From Syncephalis fuscata (taxonomy: Eukaryota > Zoopagomycota > Zoopagomycetes > Zoopagales > Piptocephalidaceae), in NCBI GenBank assembly GCA_025786725.1, contig JAHLTZ010000015.1:434001-498000 (forward strand): a stretch of 64,000 bases of DNA, given 5' to 3'. The position numbers were made by a program, and so were the translations under genes. Of this stretch, positions 37,384 through 48,900 are shown one piece after another (the stretch's first letter is position 1; every line of letters begins with the position of its first letter). The notes beneath the pieces were generated by a model. The model did not search any database. It was not told where the DNA came from and was given only the letters and a program-made list of their open reading frames with translations.

Positions 37384-38712
37384 TTAATTAGAACGTGTTC
37401 GTTTTCCTTTGCCTTTTGGCTTTCTAGCATTTTTGTCCACCGACATGCTATCCGGTGTCATGGTAGCCATAGACATAGCCGGAATGCTTTCCGTGTTGTC
37501 ATTGCCTTCGTTTTCTTCGTCGGATGAGGAGTCGTCTTCATTGGCACGTCGTTTCAGTCCCTTCATCTTACGTGTCTGTAATTGACCAAAGTCCTGTCGT
37601 TCCATATGAATTCGACCAAATTGATCGCCCAATTCGTCGTGTTCTACATTCTTCACCTTCTTCTTCTGTATTCGTTATTAGTAAATGAATATAGCTATTT
37701 TAATTAGACTTGAAATTACCTTAATCTCAGCCGGTACGCGAAGTGCTTGTTTCATTAGTTCGTCAGGTGCAAATTGTGTGCGGCGAATGGTGAAATCCAT
37801 TGAAGGCCCCATTTCTTCAAGCTCAACGCGTGGCAATTTAGTGCCAGACTTCCTTAATTGCACGGTATAGACACGCAAAAAGATTCGACCCATCGTTGTT
37901 GGCGAAGGCATTGGCCCTGCTGTGACTACAATAACATGCTCCAGCCCTTCCAAATTGACAGCATCTGCTTTCTCGCCCTGGAAGAAATGTAATCATAGTT
38001 AAGAATTAAACAACTATTAATAACTATTAAAGCTATTCAGTATTATTAAAAGGATATCTAGTAGCAAGTTCTTTAGTTTCATATACTCTTCTTGCTGTTC
38101 AAATAGGTCACCGTTGAATATAAGACATGGCTTCATACCAGAAGCACACTTTTTTGTCTATTGAACAAATTATTATTATTATTAAATATTACATATGTAA
38201 TATTTATTTATACATTACCTTGAAATCGCTCATTGATACAAACCTATCGAGTCCAATTTCAATCATATCCAGTAAATGATGATCAAACATACGGCCAAGT
38301 ACAAGATTGTGCGGTCGCTTCTTTGAATGCGAACCAACGGCAAATAGCGAAGTATCGTTCTTTTGCGATAAAAATTCGAGTGGCGTTTCATCTTCAAATG
38401 GACGAATGTCGTTCTTCTTAGTGAAATGAATAGCTTGCGGCTTCTTTAGCAAATACTAGTATATACGAGTTAATTAAGCAACTATTCATTCGCTTAACTT
38501 ACCAAATCAGATAGTGCCGTATTGACAATCTGGCTTGTAGTTGCCGATCGAATAAATAGTGCTGTTTTGGCATTCTCTATTACTTTTGGCTCTCGCTTCA
38601 CTAATGCACGCTTGGAACGAGCATTCTTTGGTTTACTATTACGAATGTATTAGTCGTGTTTATTCTAATAAAACCATTGCGGCTATTACTAGACTTACAC
38701 TGCACGTAACAT
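37384..38712 (-). CDS. RPF2: Ribosome production factor 2 (Brix domain)
   Basis: With Rrs1 it brings the 5S RNP (5S rRNA, Rpl5, Rpl11) into pre-60S particles in the nucleolus. The tiny first exon (MLRAV) is followed by a basic segment 'KPKNARSKRALVKREPK', 'ALFIRSATTSQIVNTALSDL', and the Brix signature 'NDIRPFEDETPLEFLSQKND', 'LFAVGSHSKKRPHNLVLGR' and 'RMFDHHLLDMIEIG'. Later come 'GPMPSPTTMGRIFLRVYTVQL' and 'LEEMGPSMDFTIRRTQFAPDE', and a basic acidic-patched tail ending KGKRTRSN. Six or so exons. The gene converges on DHODH with 49 bp between stops. Confidence 0.92.
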
Positions 38713-40533
38713 TGTGTTGAATTCGGATTGCAAAGTGGAAAGTAAAAGAAATGATTTTTTTCTTTTTTTTCGTACTTTTTTATTATAGTGTGTTATACTT
38801 TACTAAAATTGTCACCAAAAACTTGTTCAATGTATATTATGCATCCAACTTAATATTATCTCTTTCGATTTTTAATGGTATTGATGTGTATTTCTAAATC
38901 AGTAGAATAATATATAGTTAAGCGAATAATTAAAGAAAGTATAGCTATAAATAGTAAAGTATAGTATATTTAAGTGGACCATGTTGAATTCTACAAAGAA
39001 TATGACTAATGACAAAGAAACAGCCTTTATTAATAATTAATAGTTGGTGAGGCATAGGATAGCATAGAACGGAATGAATGAATAAAAGAAGCTATAATTT
39101 ATATGGCTCAATGAGCGACATGAGTCAAAGTTTATAGCAAATAAGGCTAGAATTATACAAACGTAGTTTTAAATAGAGTGTGGTCAGTACAGGATAGAAC
39201 GATATATAATAGAATGAATATGCAAGGGAGGGAAATGAATAAAGAATTAGAGAAATAAAAGTATTGTATGAATAGACTAGTCATTATCAGGATCCATGAG
39301 TTGTTATATGGTAGTAGTGCTTTTATGTCAACATATAACTGATACTGCTAGTATTTTGTTAATGATATCAACAAAGATATACAATACTATCATAGTGGCT
39401 GGGATAGATCGGATTAATATGATAATTGTATCTATTCATAAAGTACGTGCAAAGTAATAGAATAAGCATGTATAAGATAGATTCATCTATAGCAATTCAA
39501 TATCATTATGAAGTAAATCGAGTATGTATAAAAATATCTGTTTATTACGTACTGGATAATTGTAGAATTATATATGGTTGTCTAGGTCCGATGTTGTAAA
39601 TTGTTGATAAAGCCATGTTGTTTTAATTCTGCTGGTAAATAAATAATTAGCTTATTGAGGTATAAAGCATAATAAAACCTATTGAATTCAAAAATGAACA
39701 AACAACTAGTCATGTGCAACTAAAATGGCTATTTGCATTTCATTGTAACAGTTTTCTATGTTCTTACACAATATATCATGAGTTTTATAGTAGCAATACA
39801 AGCCTACAAGTCATTTGTCTACTTTTTATTTGAGCTGATAAATAATATAAAATTGTTTTAATTATTAACATTTGCATTTCAGTAGAATTTATTTACAAAA
39901 GTAAAAGTGGTTGATTAAAGTTACAATGTAGTGTTTTCGTTTTCTTATACTTAATTACAGCATATTGATTAGTGATATTCGACTACTTGCGTTGTTCATT
40001 CATTCCAATGACATTCACTGTTCATTTTCATCCATCTTGCTTCCTTTTCCACTTAATATCCTTTGTCTCTAGCAGTATCATTGACTAGTACGCACACTCA
40101 GTCCATTTAATATACAATTGTTTAACTAGCTAAATTGAATAACATTATAGCCAATAGCATAAAAGTGCCAATTATACAATGTTCAATGATACAGTATCTA
40201 TTTCACAACATTGCATACATTCAAGTCAAATGATATAGTAACGCTGTTATATACAATCTATATCGTTCGTGAATAAGCAGTAATTTAGTAGTGGTTTTGT
40301 GTTAATCAAATGACGACTTTATTAAGTAATAATGACTACATACTAATTGCTATTTGAATAATAATGCTATTACAATTACTTTAGTTTACATTGTTCACTA
40401 ACATAGCGCATTTGTACAAGTTTATTGTCAATATATTTAATCAATTAATGTTAGTCTTTGTAAGCAAATAGAATATAAACACAGCTATAATAGCTTAATC
40501 AAACATAATTAAAATGAAACCATATGTTTATTA
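38713..40533. other. Intergenic, no gene seen
   Basis: 1.8 kb of AT-rich sequence between the RPF2 start and the 3' end of the microexon gene. Six-frame reading shows no family. It may hold the RPF2 promoter and a 3' untranslated region. Confidence 0.5.
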
Positions 40534-42092
40534 CTAAGTCTGCATAGCTGAGCATGTACAGAAAAATAGAAACATGTTGGCAATATAAGGAGTCCATCGA
40601 TTAAGGGTTGAATAAACCGGGGCATTGGATGGAACTTGATATATGAATGGACTGAATGGCGTAGTTGTCAAATGATCTTGATTCTTGCCGAATATATACC
40701 TAAAATATATATAACTTGCAGTCCAATTATACTATCAGTGCCGATACATATATAAAATATTATGCGATTAGCGTATAAGTTAACATTATATAACTCTACT
40801 TACTGGCTATTAATACAAGTCATCAAACACACAAAGTGCACGGTATATATTTAGCGCATAGACAATTAATATATAATAGCACTTACTAGCTGTTAATACA
40901 AGTTATTAAATACAAAATGTGCGGTATATGTTTAGTGCATAGTCAATTAATATACAATACCACCTACCAGCTATTAATACAAGTCATTAAACACATAAAG
41001 TGCATGGTATATATTTAGTGTATAGTCAACCAATATACAATACTACTTACGGCCTATCAATACAAGGGATCAAATACAAAATGTACGGTATATAATTAGC
41101 CTATAGTTAATTAATATAGTACCACTTACGAGCTATCAATACAAAGGATCAAATACAAAAGGCACGGTATATATTTAGTGTATAATCAATTAGTATACAA
41201 TACTACTTACGGCCTATTAATACAAGGGATCAAATACAAAATGTACGGTATATATTTAGTGCATAGTCAATTAATATACAATACTACTTACCACCTATTA
41301 ATACAAGTCATTAAACACATAAAGTGCACGGTATATATTTAGTGTATAGTCAATTAGTATACAATACTACTTACGGCCTATTGATACAATTCATCAAATA
41401 CAAAATGTATGGTATATGTTTAATGTATAGTCAATTAATATACAATACCACTTACGATCTATTAATACAGTCACCAACCATACACGATTAATGATATATG
41501 TTTAGTGCGTAGTTAATTGGTATACAATACCACTTACCAACTATTAATACGAGTTATCAAACACCAAAGTGCACAGTATATATTTAGTGTATAATTAATA
41601 AATGTACAATGTCACTTACGAGCTATTAATACAAGTTATTAAATACAAAATGTGCGATATATATTTAGTGCATAATTAATTAGTTATTCTTATTGCTATT
41701 TACCTCCTATTAGTATAGATAGGCAATATTAGTATCAGCAATATAATTTTGTTTTATATTAAACCTACTTTTAGCCAATGGTGCTATTTTATTTATTTTA
41801 CATTAAAAACAACAATTAATTATTGTGCCAATAACTATGTGCAATCAACACTTACCAACTATTTGCCATGTCCATTATTTGTATAACATACGGTAAGCAC
41901 TGGAACAATGATCCCTAATCACAACTTACCGGCTAATACCATCGTTGGTTGAACATAGTGTTAGTAAACATATCAAATTTATTATGACTACAACATACCA
42001 CGACGAACCAAAGTTGGCTTAGCATCCACCATGGCTGTACTGGCTACAAGGGCCACGAGGACGGTGCAGACGACGGCAATAAAAAGCTTCAT
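40534..42092 (-). CDS. Secreted-type microexon gene (about 15 tiny exons)
   Basis: Exon 1 (42092-41999) has a strong ACCATG start and a signal peptide (MKLFIAVVCTVLVALVASTA, then MVDAKPTLVRR) before donor GTATGT. Candidate tiny exons, each between AG and a donor, follow at 41930 (CCG), 41892-41899 (8 nt), 41856 (TTG), 41769-41783 (15 nt), 41704 (GAG), then eleven 3-nt exons at 41620, 41538, 41456, 41375, 41292, 41211, 41130, 41051, 40968, 40887 and 40804. The last exon (40731-40534) opens with TAT AAT TGG; its frame is supported by synonymous differences against the copy at 7.3-7.5 kb (FIYQVPSNAPVYST). Phase works if the 8-nt exon is used; its flanking introns are only about 30 nt, so that step is uncertain. 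The array then reads ELLIAVALALLP. Function unknown. Confidence 0.55.
40804..41706. repeat. Tandem array of ~81-bp intron/3-nt-exon units
   Basis: Eleven units with spacings of 79-83 bp, plus a diverged twelfth at 41704. On the minus strand each unit is a donor (GTAAGT/GTAGGT), an AT-rich body containing 'TTAATTGACTATGCACTAAATATATACCGTGCAC'-like sequence in degenerate form, and an acceptor 'TATTAATAG', followed by a variable triplet. The triplet is the freest part of the unit while both splice sites stay intact. Confidence 0.9.
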
Positions 42093-42228
42093 GGTGAGAT
42101 TGATTTGTTAAGACAAACAAGTAGAGTGAACGACAGAGTATGTCAAGTGCAAAGTAGGCAGAGTGAGTATTTGGCAGAAAGCAGAATGTGATGATGATAC
42201 TGCTGGTTAGTTGTGTGTATTTTGTGGG

Positions 42229-42237
42229 CTATTTATA
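42229..42237 (-). promoter_or_regulatory. TATA box of the microexon gene
   Basis: On the minus strand this reads TATAAATAG, 137 bases before the exon 1 ATG, with GC-poor flanks. It suggests a regulated, potentially strongly expressed gene. Confidence 0.6.
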
Positions 42238-42516
42238 TTAATATTTATTTTGAAGCACCAGCAATGTATCCTATAGAATATACCATTGAATACAGTGTAA
42301 ACCAATAAAATGTATTGATATGACGATTTAGCAGGCATGGATGAATAACTGTAGTGTGCATTCTATACGTGCAATGGTAGTCTTCAAAGGTATTCACATG
42401 ATGATTTGAAGTATGCGTATAGCAATGTACTAATGACATGCTAATGTGCAACCATGCCCTTGATTCAACCTGTTTGGCTTTTGCTCAGATGACGCGGCGA
42501 ACCTAACCACCTGGTA

Positions 42517-43160
42517 CATCTATGGTAGAAATTCGTGTACTATTCTTTACAATATCGTACATGGTTTGACATGTAATGCAAACCAATCCATTGATTCTAT
42601 AGAAGCATAATGATACGCCTTGTGTTCTTGCTATTGCTTTTACCGAAAAATTAATCCCCAGCTTGACCGTAAGACGCAAACTGAAACAACTGGTTTACAG
42701 AAATAATGATGCTCCGTTGTTGTTTCTTTACTTTAACCTGCTTACCATTTGCACAAAGGACCCGACAATCTCAATCATTCAGTACACCTATGGTAGAAAT
42801 CGTGTACTATTCTTTACAATACGTACATGGTTTGAACATGTAATGCAAACCAATCCATTGATTCTATAGAAGCAATAATGATACGCATTTGTGTTCTTGC
42901 TATTGCTTTTACCGAAAAATTAATCCCCAACTTGACCGTAAGACGCAAACTGAAACAATGGTTTTACAGAAATAATGATGCTCCGTTGTTGTTTCTTTAC
43001 TTTAACCTGCTTACCATTTGCACAAAGGACCCGACAATCTCAATCATTCAGTACATCTATGGTAGAAATCCATGTACTAATATTTACTGTACTGTGCATG
43101 ATTTGACCATACAATACAAACTGAGTCTATTGGTTCTATAGAAGCAGTAGTAACACAACA
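42517..43160. repeat. Tandem 268-bp repeat, about 2.4 copies
   Basis: The block 'tatggtagaaat' recurs at 42521, 42789 and 43058, and the whole 268-269 bp unit between is nearly identical in the first two copies. Each unit contains a short frame ('KLKQxxYRNNDAPLLFLYFNLLTIC') on the plus strand, which changes frame between copies, so coding is doubtful. The array lies upstream of the microexon gene promoter. Confidence 0.85.
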
Positions 43161-43880
43161 ATGTGTTTTGCTGTTGCTTTTACCGAAACATTTTAATCCC
43201 CAATATTTGCATCCTTTCAAACTGCGCATAACTCGTAAGATAGTGCATTGCCTTTGAACAAACCCCGATATAATCTTTTTGTGGAATTAGGTCTGTTTTG
43301 ACACCAAACTGCATTCTCTTCATTTTATAGATGACTACAAGGTTTATTAATAGCGGTAAATAAAAGCTATTTATTATTCTTTCAAACTGCACAACACATA
43401 TACAAAAGCAACATTAATAAATTGAGTTTCTTTACATACCTATAATGTTGTGCATAAGCCAGTTACAATGATTAAATCATGCAATATATTGGTTGGTTCA
43501 TGTGACCATTCTACTTGCCATTGCAGCTTAGCTACAAGAATTACCAATTTATTTTTAGCGTTGTATTATTAATCATTAATACAGGCCTTATCGCTATCAG
43601 TCAATTCCTGTTATTAATTATCGGCTGCTGCGTAATGGTATTCCCGATAATGAAGCATTGGGCTCGAGTATTGATGTTGTTAATTAATTGATTATAAAGT
43701 AATGTAAAGACACTAAAATTTATTTATCAGACATTTTAGTTGAATATATGTCTATTATTGCTAAAATGGATAGTTTAATTGTGTTTGTATTTAATGATTA
43801 ACCATAACGTATCAATGGCTACAAAAAAACTTTTTTAATTAAAATAAAATTAAATTATAATAGCGATAGCATTAAATAAA
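43161..43880. other. Intergenic with a short hydrophobic frame
   Basis: From about 43499 to 43689 the plus strand has an open, very hydrophobic frame (SVVLLIINTGLIAISQFLLL) without an upstream ATG. It may be a membrane-protein fragment. Nothing else recognised. Confidence 0.25.
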
Positions 43881-45326
43881 CTAAACATGTGTACTGTAGA
43901 ATATTACTACGGAATACGTATGAGCAATTACGTGGTCATTTGTCGGCATCTCTTTTTGTAGATTTATGTAAACTAGTTGATACTGCCTAGCTCTTGATAT
44001 TTTGATTGTATCACACCGGAAAGCATTAAGCCATCGTTGAGGATGTTGATTAAGATCCATGGGCACCGGTATCGCTGGATCAAACAATAACAGATATTGA
44101 GTTCCATTTGCCAGTTGCTCCAGACCTACAATACAACGGCTATGTCCTGTAAACAGCTGTATTAATGCCCATTGCTTCAATAACCAATAATACAATACCT
44201 TGATGTTGCAAGTAAAGAGGTGGCTTTTGTGTATAGTAGATCCTGTTGATGGTTGAGCGCTGTGATAAAGGATGATTGTCTACATCAAAATATTTCTGGA
44301 CTACACAAAATGGTTCATCATGTTGTCCTCGAGGACCATTTGGACAATGAAAGTCAATAATATGGCATCTAGTGACAATATTAATATTAGTAATCTTTTC
44401 GATTGAACACTGCTTACTTGACACCAATATATGAAAAAAACGTGTACATCTCCGTGGCTCCAATCCATTTGCTTGTTCCTTGTAAATAATAGCCAAGTTG
44501 TTGCGCGCCTGCCATATCCCAACCTATTATTGAGCTGTTTAATGCTGAGCGTAGATTGATTGTCTTTGTGTACCTACCCTGTTGCCATGCTTCCTCGATA
44601 TGCCGTTGGATTCCTAATATTTCCATTACATGGGATATTCGCTCGGGGCATAGTGATACCAGTACAGACATAAGCATTTGTATATCACAATAGCCACAGC
44701 CCCAACACTGATCTTGACGGCCACTAGGAATGTGCACTATACCAGTATGACATAGATTTGCTGAGTCTATCAATCATTGTTGCATTACTGGCAGCACACC
44801 TAGTAGCATATAAATATAAACATTAAAGTCTAGCAATTAACATTTTGTTGCCGCTCTGCCTACCTAACTGTCCACAACATTCACAGAGATGAACAGTGGA
44901 TTTTGATGAAGATACTTGTTCTGAATCTTGTTTAGTTTTATTATCTTGTGCTGTAAATGCATCTCAACATGGAGTTCACGTTCATGCAATGATTCTGTTA
45001 GTGCAAGCTAACATACTGGACATTCAGATATTAAAGCATTGCAAGCATCTTCTGTGGTTATTATGTCACCCATCATTGATTCTATAATGTTAAATTAATC
45101 ATTAAACCAAGTGCAATACAATTATATACTATTCCATTAGTAGTTTTAGAATTCTACTGACCAGAAATTATGGTATCATTATAGTCTGGGTCGTTGGAAT
45201 GCTCGTTAGCATGGTGGAGAAAAGCCGGTTTATTTCTTAAAAATCAAACTGACATACAGGACATTGCCGCCTATCGCTAGCCTCATCGGTATTATTGAAA
45301 TAAAAATGCTTATGCCAATCATCCAT
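43881..45326 (-). CDS. ZUP1/UFSP-type C78 peptidase, N-terminus damaged
   Basis: The C-terminal two thirds form a peptidase-family-C78 domain, as in ZUP1 (K63-specific deubiquitinase) and UFM1 proteases: catalytic Cys in 'CWGCGYCDIQMLMSVL', 'GTSKWIGATEMYTFFSY', 'VKCHIIDFHCPNGPRGQHD', 'PLYLQHQGHSRCIVGLE' (His) and 'YLLLFDPAIPV' (Asp). A TGA at 44774 falls inside an intron if the acceptor at GATTGATAG is used. The N-terminal part has C2H2 fingers (MDDWHKHFYF... CPVCQFDF..HHANEH; CPVC..LHERELHVEMH; CECCGQL), typical of ZUP1. This part carries a one-base frame break at the T5 run 45239-45243, an in-frame TAG at 45008-45010 and another frame break near 44940. Either assembly errors or early decay; the catalytic part is intact. 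Confidence 0.75.
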
Positions 45327-45995
45327 GGTTACTCTTCTTGATATTATCGCAATTATATACAAACTAAAAAATTAAGTTAATGTAATACTTCATTTTGAAC
45401 GCTGCAATAGTTGTACTAGTATGTTGAATTGTAGTCGAAGGGAATAAGAGTGTGATATAGGTCATAGAATATGGCCAAAATATCCCATTCTAAATCAATA
45501 AATATATAGACTTCAATAAAAATAAAAGGTTTGAAATATTGGTTTACAACCAATATCCAGTATAAATAATACTGTGTTACTATTGCAATTACTGCGCGTC
45601 TTTTTGTCTTACTTTTTTCTTTTTTATATTAAAACTAATCAACTATATTATTGTAAATAATATAACTAATTATCTATAGTAATTTTCAAAAGTTTCGTGT
45701 TTTTATCTTTATTTTCAGATCATGACAATATAAACAATGAGATTATAGATTGTTAATGTTAGCTTGATCAATGTATTAATAATATTATCATTATTATCAA
45801 ATTAAAAAACAATTAATTATTTACCAAATAATTAATTTCATATATAATTTATTATAGCAAATTATAGTTATATACAAATCTATACTCATTTAACGCGTAG
45901 TAAATCTTGAAATATTTATTTATTGAAAAATTATAACTATTTTCGTGTAGGTTACTAATGAGTTACATCGTCGCCGAATACTCTTTAGCTAAAGA
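45327..45995. other. Intergenic, no gene seen
   Basis: AT-rich spacer between the ZUP1-like start and the 3' end of EDE1/EPS15. No distinct elements. Confidence 0.45.
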
Positions 45996-48900
45996 TTACG
46001 ACTTAATATCGCCAAATGCATCTTCAAATCCAAGCGGTGTATCGTCTTTAGCTCCTGGCAAATCAAATGCCTTATCAACATCCTCTTTTGAATGAGGTTG
46101 TATCGCGGATCCATGAGACGGCGATTCAAGTAGTACAGATGAATCGACCGGTAGTGTGGAGGGTAGACCACCGGGCAGGGCAGGGAATCGTGATTCAAAA
46201 TCATTATCAGTGTCTTCAATAGTAACACTACCGGATCGTTTTGGTACTGGCTCATCCGAGGCTGACTTGTTTGCTGGTGGTACTATTGCCCACTCACTTC
46301 CCTTTTCGCTACCATCGACTATATCCGATCCAGGCAGTGAGGCCGATGCAATTGATCGACGCGAACCAGGAGGACTTGGTGCTGGACGTCTTCCAGTTAT
46401 TTTAGTCGATGTAGGTGTACTGGTGGGTGGTGTAGAGAATGTGTCAAATCCAAAATCAGCATTTTTAAATGCTGTATCAAAGTCGAATGGCTTTCTAACT
46501 GTGTTCCGGCTTGAGGTGGTCGATGCACTTGCTGGCTGGTCCATATCACCAAATAAAGCATCAAATTCGTTGGGTAAGGTCTCAGTACGTAGCATAGAAG
46601 GAACAGGCTTGCTAGATGACGCTGAGAAAAGATTAGCAGAAGCGCTTGGGCCAGTACCGGCATTAGAGCCAGTGCCCGGCGAGCTTTTATGACTAAGAGG
46701 CAATGGTACAGCAGCGGCAATTTCTACTGGATCACCAAAGGCTGCAGCTAGATCAAATGCATTGATGCCAGTATTGTCAGGCTCTTTGGCACTATCTGAT
46801 AATGCCCGTGGTGATGTTCCTTTAAACGAGTCTTCAAATCCAGCAAATGGATCATCAAAGTTTGGTGCGGATACAGCAGATTGTGCTGGTGAACTAATAC
46901 CTAAACCAATGCCATCTCGCAGTTGCTCCTTCTCCTTTTCTGCCTTATCAATGGACTGCCGATTGGCATCAAGTAAAGCAGATGCTAAACGAGCATCTTT
47001 CCGTATACCTACTAAATCCGTGCGCAATCGCTCAAGCTCTTCGTTAGCATCGCGAAGACGCTTTCGAATATCTGCACTCTCTTCTCTATCACGCAATAGC
47101 TGAGCTTCTAAATCCGACTTTTCTTTGCGTGCCAATAATAGCTCGTGTTCTGCGTCCATAACTTCAGTACGCTCTTGTTCAAGCTGCTTTGTATCGGCAG
47201 CAAATGAAGTACGAATTTCATTAAGCGTTTTTGATTCAGCTGCGTACAGTGATTTCAATTGAGCCAGTTGAACACTTAGATCACGACGTTCAATAGCAAT
47301 CTTTTGCGCGTCAGCTTCTTCCACAGCTCGTTGCTGTTTAATCACTTCATTTTCTCGCTGTTGTTCAGCAATTTCTCGCTGTAATCGACGAATATCAGCA
47401 AACTTTGAATCTGCTTCGTTAGCAGTGGCACCTGTATTGTCATTCATGTTAAGTGAAGGAGAAGTAGAAACAGTGGTAGCGGGTTGTTTGCCTTTTTCAT
47501 CAACAATTATATCCTCGGCATGGATATCAAACAAATCACCCATTGGCTCTGGAGCTAATAATCATTTTGTCAATAGTTAATTACTTTTTGTCATTTAATC
47601 TTACATTTAGTCTGTGTTGCACTCATAGGTTCAATAGGAGTAGAGAAAAGATCCATTAATGCTTCAGGATAATTTGGTTTGGCTGGGGCAGGAATGCTGC
47701 CACGACGAATAGCATTCGATGCAAATGCCATATCATTCGTATTAAACGGATCTGATATTGGCATAGGTACATTGGAGCCACCTAATCAGTTCATGTTAGT
47801 TATTGCCATCTTTAAATATATTTAAAATTTACGTCGCACTGGCATGGTAGCACTTCCACTGTTACCCTGGAATAAATTGGGATCAAATGGCCCTGTAATT
47901 CATGTTAATAAACACTATTTACACTCTCTTTACTTACCAAGTACTGGTGTAGATGATGTGGTACGCATAGAAGGTGGAATTAAACTATTTGGCAAAGTGG
48001 GCGGCAAAGCTTGACCACGTAGCTGACGGTGAATTAAATGCATAGCCACAGCAAATTCATCTTGTGTTAATCGACCCGATTTTTTTACATCAGCCAAATC
48101 CCTAAATAATCAATTAGTAAATGTGTCGTATTTATCTTTAAACTACTCACCAAATATGTGCAAGTACATTTTCGGGTAATTTTGAATTTAAAAAGAATCT
48201 TACAGCCTCATCACCTATTATTATTTTATAAGATATTATCCACTAATTGTTAGTTAATTACTTACCACCAATAAATCCCCGCTTTCCCGGATCTAAACCA
48301 TCAAAATAACGACCGAATGTTGATTGTTGTTCTGGAGTCACATCCCATGCCATATTATTTGTATTAGCACTAGTATCAGGTGGAAATATACCGGGTCGTG
48401 TCTCGTTATTTTGATTTGATACTGCGCGTGACATAGTCATAGAGCCACTAGCTATCGAACGTTCAGAAGGAGTGTGGTAGCGTGATAGAGTACCAACTGA
48501 TACTGGATGTACAGCCGGTGATCCACTCATTGAATTTGGCACTGGTGTCGATGCACTTGTTGGCGTCGTTAATGGCGTACCTGGATAAAAGCCATTGGGC
48601 AATTTACCTGGTAGTTGTTTCAAACTACCGTCCATTGTATGTTGAATAAGATACATGGCAATTGTAAACTCGTGTACATCAAGTCGACCACGATTATGTG
48701 TATCTGCCAATGTCCTATGTTTAAATTTAGTAATTAAGTCACTTAATAGACGCTGATACATACCAGATTTGACCCAATTTTTCCATTGGTAATTTTGATT
48801 TCATAAAAATAGCTTTGGCTCGTTCACCTATTATTATTATTATTATTATTATTATGTAATTATGTAATTAATTACCATCTAATTCACCAGTAACTGGTTG

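Noticed and set aside
40804-41640. The 81-bp array as a CRISPR or simple satellite
   Set aside because: There are no short identical repeats with unique spacers, and the most conserved parts are a splice donor and acceptor separated by three bases, which a neutral satellite would not preserve.
44774-44776. An in-frame TGA in the ZUP1-like gene
   Set aside because: A good acceptor (GATTGATAG) just downstream places the TGA in an intron and keeps frame (GQL-DSANL).
45008-45010. TAG reassigned to an amino acid (nuclear code change)
   Set aside because: The in-frame TAG in the ZUP1-like gene is isolated; UFD1 and the KH protein end at TAG in the normal way.
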